Shown: one piece after another, positions 47,558 to 56,217 of the stretch
Position numbering within the stretch: position 1 is the first letter of the stretch
Layout: every line of letters begins with the position of its first letter
Assembly (NCBI RefSeq): GCF_000014565.1
Contig: NC_008268.1
Coordinates: 6,080,501 to 6,144,500 of the forward strand
Length of the DNA stretch: 64,000 bases
Direction of reading: 5' to 3'
Source of the DNA: Rhodococcus jostii RHA1
GTDB taxonomy: Bacteria > Actinomycetota > Actinomycetes > Mycobacteriales > Mycobacteriaceae
Translations under genes and position numbers: made by a program
Notes under the pieces: model-generated
Database searches by the model: none
What the model was told of the DNA's origin: nothing
The model's input: the letters and a program-made list of their open reading frames with translations, nothing else

Positions 47558-48751
47558 GTGCGTCCTTCGAAGCTCGCTGTCCTCGCTCTCGCCACCGCGT
47601 CCGTGATCGGACTCCCCGCCGCACAGGTCTCCGCTCAGCCGCTGCCCTTCCCGTTCGACACGGGAAGCCTCGGTTCGGGTAGCGACGGCCCGGGAATTCC
47701 CACGGAGGACACCCTTCCGGCGCTGACGGTCACTCCGGTTCTCGACGGGCTCGACCATCCGTGGGACGCGGTGCAGGCCCCGGACGGCGCCGTCCTCACC
47801 GGTCAACGGTCGGGCGGGTTCTTCGTCCGGCGTGCGAACGGAAGCACCGGCCCGGTCACCGCCGATCTCTCGGACCTGTACGCGCAGTCCGAGACCGGGT
47901 TGATGGGTATCGCCCTCGCGAGCAATTTCGCGAACACGCGCACCCTGTACACGTGCCAGGGATTCCAGGGAGGTGGCGTCACCGACATCCGGATCCAGTC
48001 GTGGACCGTCGACGCCGGCTGGACGACGCTGACCCGCGGTTCCGCAATTCTGACCGGAATCCCCGTCAACGAGGGACGTCACGGCGGTTGCCGGATACTG
48101 ACGGCCGCCGACGGCACCCTGTTCATCGGCACCGGCGACACGGCGCAGCCGACCGTGTCACAGGATCCGAACTCGCTGGGCGGCAAGACCCTCCACATCA
48201 ATACGGACGGCACCCCCGCGGCCGGAAATCCGGACCCGGCGAGCCCCGTCTACACCCTGGGGCACCGGAACGCGCAGGGTCTCGCGCAGCAGCCCGGCAC
48301 GGGCCGCATCTACGCCGTGGACCAGGGAACGACCCGCGACGACGAGGTGAACCTCCTGGTCGCGGGAGGGAATTACGGCTACAAGCCCGATCGGATCCCC
48401 GGCATCTACGACGAATCCGTGCCGATGACGGATCCGTCGCGCGTCCCCGGAGCTGTTGCCGCGGCGTGGAGTTCGGGCAGCACGACCCTCGCAACCGGAA
48501 GTGCCGCCTTCGTGACCGGCCCCGGCTGGGGACCGTGGGACGGCGCACTCGTCATGGGCGGCCTCAAGACGAAGCAACTGATCTTCCTGCGTCTCGCCGC
48601 GGACGGGCAGTCGGTGACGGCGCAGACGTTCGGCCTGCAGAACCAGTACGGTCGACTCCGGTCGGTCACCCCGACCGCCGACGGTTCGCTGCTCGTCACC
48701 ACGGACAACGGTTCCACCGACCAGGTTCTCCGCGTCACCCCGCACGGCTGA
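47558..48751 (+). CDS. Exported glucose/sorbosone dehydrogenase-like beta-propeller protein
   Basis: 397 residues from GTG 47558 (GAGGAGAACTT upstream). Signal peptide LAVLALATASVIGLPAAQVS with cleavage near VSA-QP. The rest matches the GSDH/PQQ-sugar dehydrogenase propeller (LDHPWDAVQAPDGAVLTGQR; SETGLMGIALASNFANTRTL; GRHGGCRI with the active-site-like His; LGHRNAQGLAQQP; RDDEVNLL). Known members oxidise aldoses with PQQ in the periplasm, but many actinobacterial homologues are untested. No PQQ synthesis genes in the window. Directly after egtD but with its own upstream spacing (73 bases). Confidence 0.85.
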   Translation: MRPSKLAVLALATASVIGLPAAQVSAQPLPFPFDTGSLGSGSDGPGIPTEDTLPALTVTPVLDGLDHPWDAVQAPDGAVLTGQRSGGFFVRRANGSTGPVTADLSDLYAQSETGLMGIALASNFANTRTLYTCQGFQGGGVTDIRIQSWTVDAGWTTLTRGSAILTGIPVNEGRHGGCRILTAADGTLFIGTGDTAQPTVSQDPNSLGGKTLHINTDGTPAAGNPDPASPVYTLGHRNAQGLAQQPGTGRIYAVDQGTTRDDEVNLLVAGGNYGYKPDRIPGIYDESVPMTDPSRVPGAVAAAWSSGSTTLATGSAAFVTGPGWGPWDGALVMGGLKTKQLIFLRLAADGQSVTAQTFGLQNQYGRLRSVTPTADGSLLVTTDNGSTDQVLRVTPHG

Positions 48752-48761
48752 CCTTCACACG

Positions 48762-49637
48762 TCAGAACCACGCGAGGGTCCGGCAGGGGCCGCCGGATCC
48801 TCCTGCGTGGGTGGGGGCGCCGACCATGACGGTTGCGCCGGACGGCGGAATCTGTGACAGATTCGCGAGAGCTTCCACCGCGTACTTCCCGGCGCCGAGT
48901 GCCGCGAGATGCGCTCCGTACGTGGTGCTACGCCCCGCGTCGACACTGAGGGTGTCCGATCCCAACGCGACGATGTCGCGTTCCCGGACGAGGAACTCGA
49001 CGGCGTCCGGGTCGAATCCGGGTGTGTGCTGCACACCCGTGGTGTCCTGATTGGTGAACGTCGCGGGCTGAGCGGCGCGGCTGTCCCATCCCGAGTTCAT
49101 CGCCACCATGCAGCGGTCGGGGAGTGGACCGTGATCGGACTCCCAGTCGAGGAGGTCCTGCCGGGTGAGCAGCGTGTCGTTGTCGGCTCGGGCCCGCACC
49201 GAAATGTCCACGACGGCGAGCGGTACCACCAGGTCGCGGGGCGGAATCTGTTCGACGGTGAGGCCGTTCACGCTCGCATGCGCCGGCGCGTCGACGTGCG
49301 TGCCGGTGTGCTCGTCGTAGCGGAGTTCGTTCTTGTAGAACACACTGGGAGCGCCGATTGCGACGGAGCCGAGCAGAATCGGAGCGCCACCGATCCGCGC
49401 CACCGCTCGCATCGCGAACTGCTGGGCGTCGGGCCACACGGGAAAGCTGGGAGTGAGCACATGGGTGAGGTCGACGATCGACGCCTCCGATGTCGGGGCA
49501 GCTGATGCCGTCGCCGGTGCGACCGCTGCCGCCAGTGCTGCCGCGCCCACCGCTCCGAACAACGACCGTCGACTCATCGGGGCGCCGCGTTTCTCGATGG
49601 TTCCGTAGACGTGAGTCATGATACGGGGCGAGCACAT
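48762..49637 (-). CDS. Exported cyclase-family hydrolase (kynurenine formamidase-like)
   Basis: 291 residues from ATG 49637, where AAGGAG is seven bases upstream. A Tat-type signal is visible at about residue 21 (SRRSLFGAVGAAALAAAVAP). The cyclase signature HxGTHxDxPxH appears as DEHTGTHVDAPAH, with the metal-binding His and Asp. Related enzymes are kynurenine formamidase, isatin hydrolase and polyketide-cyclase-like hydrolases; the substrate is unknown. Tat export suggests that it folds with metal before secretion. Convergent with the sugar dehydrogenase-like gene. Confidence 0.85.
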   Translation of the reverse strand: MCSPRIMTHVYGTIEKRGAPMSRRSLFGAVGAAALAAAVAPATASAAPTSEASIVDLTHVLTPSFPVWPDAQQFAMRAVARIGGAPILLGSVAIGAPSVFYKNELRYDEHTGTHVDAPAHASVNGLTVEQIPPRDLVVPLAVVDISVRARADNDTLLTRQDLLDWESDHGPLPDRCMVAMNSGWDSRAAQPATFTNQDTTGVQHTPGFDPDAVEFLVRERDIVALGSDTLSVDAGRSTTYGAHLAALGAGKYAVEALANLSQIPPSGATVMVGAPTHAGGSGGPCRTLAWF

Positions 49638-49781
49638 ACGCGGCTCCTTCGCTGGTCGGTCGCGGTTCGCTACATCATAAGGTTCGCCGCGCCGGTATCT
49701 CGGAGTGCGCACGTGCGACGTGGTCGATCGATACAGTCGAAGAGCCGGAACATGATTCCACGACGTGACGAAGGGTTGACC

Positions 49782-50267
49782 ATGGCAACGAGGACCAGAC
49801 GTCTCGGCACGATCGTCGGCACCTGCGCCGCAGCGGTGGCGCTCACCACCGCGTCCGCCGGTATCGCCGCCGCTGTACCGGATCCGGTGTCGGTGACCAC
49901 GACGGCGTTCCAGGTCCCGTTCACCGGGGTCATCGGTGACCCGTTTCCCTTCGCCACGGTGTCGCTCGCCGCATCCACCGGCGCGAGTCCGGGACCGGGC
50001 GTCGCGCGGCTGTCGGCGACGAGCATGTGCCCGGCGTTCACCCCGGGAGCGAACTGCACGACGTACACCTCCGCCACCACGGTGCGGTGGCTCAATCTCA
50101 GCACGGGGGCGACCGGAACAGTGACCGTTCCGTCGGGCAGTTTCGGAATGCCGGGCAGAGAACCGGTCGTCGACGTGCCCACAGGGTCGGGGCACGTGAC
50201 GGCGACCGTCCTCGGCGAATCCTTGGCGACGATCGTTCCGGGCCTGGGGTACTTCTTCGTCCCCTGA
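49782..50267 (+). CDS. Small secreted protein, unknown
   Basis: 161 residues from ATG 49782, preceded by GAAGGG. Basic start (ATRTRRLG), then a hydrophobic signal (TIVGTCAAAVALTTASAGIA) and cleavage near AAA-VP. The mature part is rich in Thr, Ser and Val with two cysteines (MCPAFTPGANCTTY) that could pair, giving a beta-rich fold. Not recognised. Ends before an 18-base-pair terminator. Confidence 0.75.
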   Translation: MATRTRRLGTIVGTCAAAVALTTASAGIAAAVPDPVSVTTTAFQVPFTGVIGDPFPFATVSLAASTGASPGPGVARLSATSMCPAFTPGANCTTYTSATTVRWLNLSTGATGTVTVPSGSFGMPGREPVVDVPTGSGHVTATVLGESLATIVPGLGYFFVP

Positions 50268-50302
50268 GCGTCCTCGCGGATCCCCGCGCTGCTCCGCCCC
50301 GC

Positions 50303-50349
50303 ACGAACGGGACGCTCGTTGCGTCAGATCGAACGAGCGTCCCGTTCGT
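50303..50349. terminator. Strong bidirectional terminator
   Basis: ACGAACGGGACGCTCGTT (50303-50320) and its exact complement (50332-50349) form an 18-base-pair stem with an 11-base loop. It lies between the secreted-protein gene and the convergent amine oxidase gene, whose stop codon starts at its edge. Confidence 0.9.
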
Positions 50350-51741
50350 TCAGTGGGACAGTTGCTTCCGGATCTCCTCGGCAGCGCGCGCCCCGGAGGA
50401 GATTGCGCCGTCGATGTAGCCGTTCCAGATGCTCGCGGTCTCCGAGCCCGCCCAGTGGATGCGGTCCGCGGGAGCACGCCAGCCGTCGTGCCCGTGTGCG
50501 AACCACGTTCCGGGGGTAGGGCTCGCCGCGTATCCTCCTCGCGCCCACACGTCTTGCGGCCAGATCTTCTCGGTGTAGTCGATCGGTGACGCGGCGCGGT
50601 CGCCGAAGAGTTCGACGAGAGTCTCGATGATCGCGGCTCGGCGGTCGTCGTCGGAGAGCGCCGACCAGGACCGCTGGCGGTCACCGTAGACGAAGCACAC
50701 GAGCACACCGTGTTCGGCATCTGCGGGGGAGTTGTCGAACACGACGCCGACGGCGCGGTCGCCGTAGATCGTGGCCTGGCCGGACAGTCCGTCGGCGCGC
50801 CAGAACGGGGTGTCGAAGACGGCGTGCACCTTCGCGACGTCGCCCATCGGGCTGCGTTCGACCCATCGTGTGCGCGAGACCGGCAGCGGGGGAGTGAACG
50901 TGACTCGCTGGGTGGCCGACGGCGGCAGTGCCATGACGACGGTGTCGGCGAGAATCGTTCCCCGAGTGGTCTCGATCCGAACGCCGTCGCTGGTGTGCTC
51001 GACGTGGCGCACAGCCGTATCCATGTGGACCCGGTCGCCGAGATGATCTGCGACGGCCAGCGCCGTCGACTGTGCTCCGTCCCTGAATCGGCGCTCCTGC
51101 GCGCAACCCTCGGTTTCCATCAGCTGGTCGAATCCGCCGGCCGATGCGACGTAGAACAGCAGATGGAACAGCGACAGATCGCGGGGCTCGATCGACCACA
51201 CCCCCTCGACGGCGAGCGCGAGTCGCCGACGGGCGTCTTCGTTCGCGACGGTCCGCTCGAAGTAGGAGTGGACGGTCTCGCTGTCCCACCCCTCGATGTC
51301 CGGAGTGGCCGTGGGATCGTCGAGGTCGACGGTCCGCGCGAGTTCGTCGATGCGATCGGCGGCAGCCAGATATTCGGCCATGCCGGGGCCGTCGACGGGA
51401 CCGGCACCGGTGTACCGCCGCTGCACACCGTCGGGCCACAGTTCGAGGTGCTCGCCCGTGTTGTACGTGGGGAAGGTCGGGCAGGCGAAGCGTTCGGCGA
51501 GGGCGAGCAGATGTTTCTGGGTGGGGCCGACCCACTGCCCGCCGTGGTCGACGACCACACCGTCCCTCGTCCGTTCGGAGCACACCCTTCCGCCGACGCG
51601 GCCGGATCCCTCGAGGATCACGGTGTCGATGCCGTCGTCGTGCAGCGAGAGTGCGGCGGACAGGCCTGCGTATCCCGCGCCGACGACGACGGTCCGAACG
51701 CGGGCCGGTAGTGCAGTCGGGTGATCCTTCGTGTTCGTCAT
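50350..51741 (-). CDS. Flavin-containing monoamine oxidase
   Basis: 463 residues from ATG 51741 (ATG 51750 is an alternative). FAD site VVVGAGYAGLSAALSLHDDG then ILEGSGRVGGRVCSE at the N-terminus, GGQWVGPTQKHLL, and the C-terminal WAGSETASIWNGYIDGAISS typical of the MAO/L-amino-acid oxidase family. Expected to oxidise a primary or secondary amine, or an amino acid, to an imine with release of peroxide. First gene of the catabolic module. A partial palindrome (51758-51777) lies directly upstream and matches operators at three other promoters of the module. Confidence 0.9.
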   Translation of the reverse strand: MTNTKDHPTALPARVRTVVVGAGYAGLSAALSLHDDGIDTVILEGSGRVGGRVCSERTRDGVVVDHGGQWVGPTQKHLLALAERFACPTFPTYNTGEHLELWPDGVQRRYTGAGPVDGPGMAEYLAAADRIDELARTVDLDDPTATPDIEGWDSETVHSYFERTVANEDARRRLALAVEGVWSIEPRDLSLFHLLFYVASAGGFDQLMETEGCAQERRFRDGAQSTALAVADHLGDRVHMDTAVRHVEHTSDGVRIETTRGTILADTVVMALPPSATQRVTFTPPLPVSRTRWVERSPMGDVAKVHAVFDTPFWRADGLSGQATIYGDRAVGVVFDNSPADAEHGVLVCFVYGDRQRSWSALSDDDRRAAIIETLVELFGDRAASPIDYTEKIWPQDVWARGGYAASPTPGTWFAHGHDGWRAPADRIHWAGSETASIWNGYIDGAISSGARAAEEIRKQLSH

Positions 51742-51757
51742 GACGAGCATCCTGTTC

Positions 51758-51777
51758 TTGATTGGCTCGCCAGTCAA
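51758..51777 (-). promoter_or_regulatory. Module operator A (amine oxidase promoter)
   Basis: TTGATTGGCTCGCCAGTCAA is a 20-base dyad; the core reads ATTGGCTCGCCAGT on + (ACTGG-N4-CCAAT on the gene strand). It begins 17 bases upstream of the amine oxidase start. It is the best palindrome of the four module operators. Confidence 0.7.
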
Positions 51778-51822
51778 TACTCAATTCCGCTTTCCTGCGG
51801 GAGGATTCGAGGGTTGACACGA

Positions 51823-51838
51823 TGTGACCCGTGCCACA
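51823..51838 (+). promoter_or_regulatory. CRP-like site of the NCS1 transporter promoter
   Basis: TGTGACCCGTGCCACA fits TGTGA-N6-TCACA with one mismatch. A TTGACA -35-like box (51814-51819) precedes it and operator B follows after 11 bases. The same arrangement occurs at 63655-63705. Confidence 0.55.
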
Positions 51839-51849
51839 AACTATTGATA

Positions 51850-51863
51850 ACTGGCCCACCAAT
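51850..51863 (+). promoter_or_regulatory. Module operator B (NCS1 transporter promoter)
   Basis: ACTGGCCCACCAAT, embedded in a TTGATAACTGG context. Starts 30 bases before the GTG start of the small membrane protein gene. Core shared with operators A, C and D. Confidence 0.65.
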
Positions 51864-51879
51864 CAGAAATGGGGATCGC

Positions 51880-52041
51880 GTGGACGACGCATTCGAACAG
51901 GAACTCGAGAGACGACTACTCCTCCTGGAATCCCCCGACGGTGGCGGGATGATCCTGCCCGACCTTCCGTGGCGGGACGTCGCGGCGGCGATCGCCGGGA
52001 TCGTCGTCACGATCACCGTCATGTCGTGGTGGGCGTACTGA
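51880..52041 (+). CDS. 53-residue membrane companion of the NCS1 permease
   Basis: GTG 51880 opens a 53-residue frame: an acidic/basic amphipathic N-terminus (DDAFEQELERRLLLLESPDG), a short linker (MILPDLPWRD) and one membrane helix (VAAAIAGIVVTITVMSWWAY). It ends by TGATG overlap with the permease start, so the two are translated together. The form is like the small subunits that accompany NSS and SSS carriers (for example MetS with MetP), but no known family was recognised. Start chosen because operator B and the promoter lie just upstream. Expression is inferred from coupling and codon pattern, not shown. Confidence 0.7.
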   Translation: MDDAFEQELERRLLLLESPDGGGMILPDLPWRDVAAAIAGIVVTITVMSWWAY

Positions 52042-53531
52042 TGCTGGACGGGCAGCGGCTGGACCGCACCACGGAACCGGGAAGTGCCGGCGGTACCGGC
52101 GACGACGGCACGGACGCCACGATGAACGAACTGCCGTTGTTGCCGGCGGAGCGGATCTGGGGCTTCTGGGACTACTCGGCGGTCAACATCGGCTTGGCCG
52201 TGGCCACCTGGGCGTTTCTGCAGGGCGCCGCCGTCGCGTACTACGTCGGCGCGGTACAGGCGATCGCCAGCATCGTCATCGGCTACGCGATCAGCGTCTT
52301 CCTCGTCTCGCTCGCGCCATGCCTGCCGTCGGCGAAGTACGGCATCGAGCAGTTCGTCGGACTGCGCAGCGTATTCGGCAGCAACGGCGCCCGAATCGTG
52401 ATGGTCGTGATGTCCACGCTCTTCGCGGCGGCGTGGTCGGCTGTCCTGGCCATCATGTTCGGGCACGGCCTGGTGAACGTCATCGACAACGTCTTCGGGG
52501 TCGAGATCTCCCAGACCGGTGCGGCAGTGAGCCTGTTGGGGCTGGTGGCGGTGGTCCTGTCCTGGCTCGTGCTTGCCCGGGGACCGGTCTCGGTCGAGTC
52601 CGTGTGCCGGGTGATCGCACCCGTCCTCGTCCTCATCATCGTCGGAATTCTCGTCATGGTGTTCACCAAGCGATCCTGGTCCGAGTTGGCCAGTCTCCCG
52701 CCGCTCGACCCGGAGAGCGATCCGCACACCAGTTTCATGGTCGCGATCGAACTGAACATCGCCGGCGGGTTCGCGTGGTGGCCGAACGTCGGAAACCTGG
52801 CGCGGCTCACCCGGGGCCCGCGTGCGGCGTTCTGGCCGAACTGGCTCGGACTCTTCGCCGCGTCCGTGGCCGCGGCGGTCGTCGGTGTCTTCGCGGCGCT
52901 GGCGCTGAACCTCGAAGATCCGACGGAGTGGATGATCCCGCTCGCCGGCGTCGTGCTGGGCGTCCTGGCCCTGATCGTCATCGGCCTCGCCAACGTCACC
53001 GCCATCCTCTCCCAGGGATACGCCTCCATGGTGGCGCTCAAAGGCGGTGGCGGGAAGCTGCTCCGCGGCACGCCCTGGCCCGTACTGGTGGCATTCATCC
53101 TCGGACCCGCGGCGATCCTCGTCTTCTTCCCCTCGGCCGTCTACGACAACTACGGTCGCTTCCTGTCCTGGGGTGCGATCCTCGTGGCACCGCTGTGCGC
53201 AGTGCAGATAGTCGACTTCTTCCTGTTGCGGCGGGGTGTCCTGCGGATCCGCGACCTGTACCTGCCCAGTGCGTGCTCCTGCTACGGGTACTGGGGTGGT
53301 GTCAACGCCTTCGCGTTCGCCTCCGTGGCTGCCGGCGCGGCCACGTACGCACTGCTGCTCAATCCGGTCACCTACATCCCGTCCGCGATCTTTCCGTACA
53401 CCACCGCGTCGATTCCGGCGTTCCTCGTCGCAGGCACGCTCCACGCCGTGTTGACCAAGACGTTCGTGCAGCCGCTCGGACTCGGCGGCTACGACCGTCG
53501 GCCCCGCGTCGCCGCCGGTGCCGAAAGGTGA
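52041..53531 (+). CDS. NCS1-family (cytosine/purine-type) permease
   Basis: 496 residues, about twelve membrane segments. N-terminal ERIWGFWDYSAVNIGLAVAT with the conserved WxxW-like aromatic region, EQFVGLRSVFGSNGARIV in the TM3 region, and GGFAWWPNVGNLARLTRGPR in TM6. NCS1 carriers import nucleobases, hydantoins, allantoin, thiamine or related nitrogen compounds with Na+ or H+. The substrate here may be unusual given the amine oxidase context. Coupled to the 53-residue protein; the OYE gene follows after five bases. Confidence 0.9.
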   Translation: MLDGQRLDRTTEPGSAGGTGDDGTDATMNELPLLPAERIWGFWDYSAVNIGLAVATWAFLQGAAVAYYVGAVQAIASIVIGYAISVFLVSLAPCLPSAKYGIEQFVGLRSVFGSNGARIVMVVMSTLFAAAWSAVLAIMFGHGLVNVIDNVFGVEISQTGAAVSLLGLVAVVLSWLVLARGPVSVESVCRVIAPVLVLIIVGILVMVFTKRSWSELASLPPLDPESDPHTSFMVAIELNIAGGFAWWPNVGNLARLTRGPRAAFWPNWLGLFAASVAAAVVGVFAALALNLEDPTEWMIPLAGVVLGVLALIVIGLANVTAILSQGYASMVALKGGGGKLLRGTPWPVLVAFILGPAAILVFFPSAVYDNYGRFLSWGAILVAPLCAVQIVDFFLLRRGVLRIRDLYLPSACSCYGYWGGVNAFAFASVAAGAATYALLLNPVTYIPSAIFPYTTASIPAFLVAGTLHAVLTKTFVQPLGLGGYDRRPRVAAGAER

Positions 53532-53536
53532 AAGCT

Positions 53537-55501
53537 ATGACGTCACAGCTCTTTCCCCACCTGTTCTCCCCGCTCCGCATCGGGAACGTGACGCTCGCGA
53601 ACCGTATCGTGTCCTCCGGGCACGACACCGTTCTCGTGCAGCAGGGGAAGGTGACCGCCGAACTGGTCGCCTACCACGAAGCCCGCGCCGCCGGTGGTGC
53701 CGGCATGATCGTGGTCCAGGTCGCAGGTGTTCACGAGACCGCCCGCTACACGTCCCACGTGCTGATGGCGACGGACGACGACTGCATCCCGGGGTACCGG
53801 CGCATCGCCGACGTCTGTCACCGCCACGAGTGTGTCGTCGTCGGGCAGATCTTCCATCCCGGCCGGGAGATCCTGGAGTCGCAGGACGGGTCCACTCCCG
53901 TCGCGCTGGCACCGTCCGCCGTGCCGAGTGAACGCTTCCACGTGATGCCGAGAGCGATGACGGCGGGCGAGATCGACGCGGTCGTGCAGGGGTACGGCGA
54001 CGCTGCACGGAGACTGCAGCGCGCCGGACTCGACGGCGTCGAGATCGTCGCGAGCCACGGCTATCTACCGGCGCAGTTCCTCAACCCCCGCACCAACCTC
54101 CGCACGGACGAGTACGGCGGGTCGGCGGAGAATCGCCAGCGGTTCCTCCGTGCCGCACTCGCGGCCGTCCGTGCGGCGGTCGGCCGCGACTTCGTGGTCG
54201 GGATGAGGATTTCCGGCGACGAGATGGGCAGCGACGGACTGCGGCCGGACGAATCGCAGGCGGTGTGCGCGTCGCTGGACGCGGACAGACTGCTCGATTA
54301 CGTCAGTGTGTGCGCCGGGAGTTCGTCGAGTCTGTCGGGCGCGGTGCACATCGCCGCCCCGATGACCGAGTCCGCCGCCTACACCGCTCCGCTGGCCGCG
54401 GCCGTCAAATCGGTGGTCCGGGTTCCGGTGATCGTGGCGGGCAGGATCAATCAACCGCACGAGGGAGACGCGGTGATCGCGCAGGGGCAGGCCGACGCGT
54501 GCGCGATGACCCGCGCCCTCATCTGCGACCCCGCGATGCCGGCGAAAGCCGAACGCAGCGAAGTCGATTCGATTCGCGCGTGCATCGGCTGCAATCAGGC
54601 GTGCATGGGGCATTTCCAGCGAGGGTGCGCGATCTCGTGCATCCAGCATCCGGAGACCGGCCGCGAAGTGCGCTTCGGAACTCTGCAGATCACACGCCGG
54701 CCGAAGAGCGTCATGGTGATCGGCGGCGGACCAGGTGGGCTGAAAGCGGCCGCGGTGGCCGCGGAACGTGGGCACCGGGTGACCCTGTACGAGGCGGCAT
54801 CCCGGGTGGGAGGCCAGGTGCTGCTGGCCGAACTGCTACCGGGCAGGAGCGAGTTCGGTGGCGCCGTGACCAACCTGGAGGGGGAGGCGCGCCGGGCGGG
54901 TGTGCGGTTCGTGACCGGAACGACGGTCGACCCCGGACTGGTCAGGTCGGAGCAACCCGACGAGCTGATCGTCGCGACCGGTGGGAGGCCGTTCCGCCCC
55001 GGGATCGAGACCCTCGACGAGCCTCATATGGTGGAGGCGTGGGACGTGATCCGCGGGCACACATTCCCCGCAGGCAGGGTCCTCGTCGCCGATTGGCGCG
55101 GCGACTGGATCGGGCTGGGTGTCGCGAACCACCTCGCCCGGCTCGGCCACCGCGTCACGCTCGCGGTCACCGGATACGCTGCGGGCGAACACCTCCAGCA
55201 GTACGTGCGGAACGCGATGGTGGCCGCGGCGGTGGAGGCGAAGGTCGAGATCCTGCCCAACGTCCGCTTGCGCGGCGCGGACGACGACACGGCCTATCTG
55301 CAGCACACGCTCACCGAACGGCCCGTGCTGGTCGACGGTGTCAGCGCAGTCGTTCTCGCCCAGGGACACGCGTCGGTCACCGACCTGCTGGAGGTCGACG
55401 GGTTCCCGCGGGAGCGGATCCATGCCGTCGGCGACTGCTTGTCGCCGCGCACCGTGGAAGAAGCTGTGCTGGAAGGGCTCACCGTCGCATCGGCGCTCTG
55501 A
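53537..55501 (+). CDS. OYE/2,4-dienoyl-CoA reductase-type iron-sulfur flavoenzyme
   Basis: 654 residues. Residues 1-340 form an OYE-type FMN barrel (LFSPLRIGNVTLANRIVSSG; GVEIVASHGYLPAQFLNPRT; NLRTDEYGGSAENRQRF). A [4Fe-4S] site follows with C349-x2-C352-x3-C356-x11-C368, the spacing of bacterial 2,4-dienoyl-CoA reductase. Residues about 390-654 bind FAD and NAD(P) (VMVIGGGPGGLKAAAVAAER). Close relatives include trimethylamine and histamine dehydrogenases and N-demethylases, so it may oxidise an N-methylated amine or reduce a dienoyl-CoA. In the same transcript as the permease. Start ATG 53537 follows GAAAGGTG. Confidence 0.88.
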   Translation: MTSQLFPHLFSPLRIGNVTLANRIVSSGHDTVLVQQGKVTAELVAYHEARAAGGAGMIVVQVAGVHETARYTSHVLMATDDDCIPGYRRIADVCHRHECVVVGQIFHPGREILESQDGSTPVALAPSAVPSERFHVMPRAMTAGEIDAVVQGYGDAARRLQRAGLDGVEIVASHGYLPAQFLNPRTNLRTDEYGGSAENRQRFLRAALAAVRAAVGRDFVVGMRISGDEMGSDGLRPDESQAVCASLDADRLLDYVSVCAGSSSSLSGAVHIAAPMTESAAYTAPLAAAVKSVVRVPVIVAGRINQPHEGDAVIAQGQADACAMTRALICDPAMPAKAERSEVDSIRACIGCNQACMGHFQRGCAISCIQHPETGREVRFGTLQITRRPKSVMVIGGGPGGLKAAAVAAERGHRVTLYEAASRVGGQVLLAELLPGRSEFGGAVTNLEGEARRAGVRFVTGTTVDPGLVRSEQPDELIVATGGRPFRPGIETLDEPHMVEAWDVIRGHTFPAGRVLVADWRGDWIGLGVANHLARLGHRVTLAVTGYAAGEHLQQYVRNAMVAAAVEAKVEILPNVRLRGADDDTAYLQHTLTERPVLVDGVSAVVLAQGHASVTDLLEVDGFPRERIHAVGDCLSPRTVEEAVLEGLTVASAL

Positions 55502-55504
55502 CGG

Positions 55505-56140
55505 TTACTTCGTGGTGCGTTTGCGGGCGGACGACGCGACCCGGTGCTTGTCGACGGTGATGGCGTCGATGAAGTCGTCGCACACCGCCCGCATCCGCGT
55601 CGGAGTCATCAGGGTGGAGCCGGTGAGCACCTGGATCGCGAGGCCGTCGAGAAGGCCGAGGAGCATGTCGGTGGCGGCCCCGGGATCCTTCACCCGCAGA
55701 GCGCCCTGCTCGACACCTGCCTCGACGGTCTCCCGAACCACCCCGCGCCACTCTCCGTACACGGTGTCGTTGAGCTCTTGGAGTTCGACGTTGCCGAGTG
55801 CGGACGCCCACAGCTCCACCCACACCCGCCAGGCCGTGATCGTCTCCGGCCCGGCGGGCAGATACGACTCCACGAGCCGGTGGAGCCGCACGAGCGGGAC
55901 GTCGCTCTTCTCCATGATCCATCGCCGTCGTTCCAGCGAGTGCTCGAAGTTGAACTGGAACGCCGCATGCAGCAGCGCATCCTTGGAATCGAAGTAGTAG
56001 TGGATCGTCCCGTTGCTCACCCCGGCCCGTGTCGCGACGTCGGCGATCCGGACTGCGCGGAAGCCGAGTTCGGCGATGGCTTCACACGTCGCTTGAAGGA
56101 TCTGTTCTCGACGTTCCGCTTCAACGCTGGGGCGTGGCAT
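55505..56140 (-). CDS. TetR-family regulator, BetI-like
   Basis: 211 residues. N-terminal helix-turn-helix (AERREQILQATCEAIAELGF, then RIADVATRAGVSNGTIHYYF) is typical of TetR. The C-terminal domain (VELWASALGNVELQELNDTV, LGLLDGLAIQVL) resembles BetI and other amine/choline-responsive TetR proteins. It is the best candidate to bind the four ACTGG-type operators of the module, although none lies in its own promoter. A GTCTC/GAGAC dyad at about 56167-56183 is near its start. Convergent with the OYE gene (three-base gap); the ThDP gene is upstream on the same strand. Confidence 0.88.
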   Translation of the reverse strand: MPRPSVEAERREQILQATCEAIAELGFRAVRIADVATRAGVSNGTIHYYFDSKDALLHAAFQFNFEHSLERRRWIMEKSDVPLVRLHRLVESYLPAGPETITAWRVWVELWASALGNVELQELNDTVYGEWRGVVRETVEAGVEQGALRVKDPGAATDMLLGLLDGLAIQVLTGSTLMTPTRMRAVCDDFIDAITVDKHRVASSARKRTTK

Positions 56141-56217
56141 CGCGCTCTCAACTCCTAGGATGTGACGTCTCGTCTACAGAGACCGTAGTCGAGAGTTCGG
56201 CCGAACCAGCGTAGCCG

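Noticed and set aside
52319..53536. N-terminal extension of the OYE frame through the NCS1 gene
   Set aside because: Open only by chance; the OYE barrel begins at ATG 53537 with a ribosome binding site.
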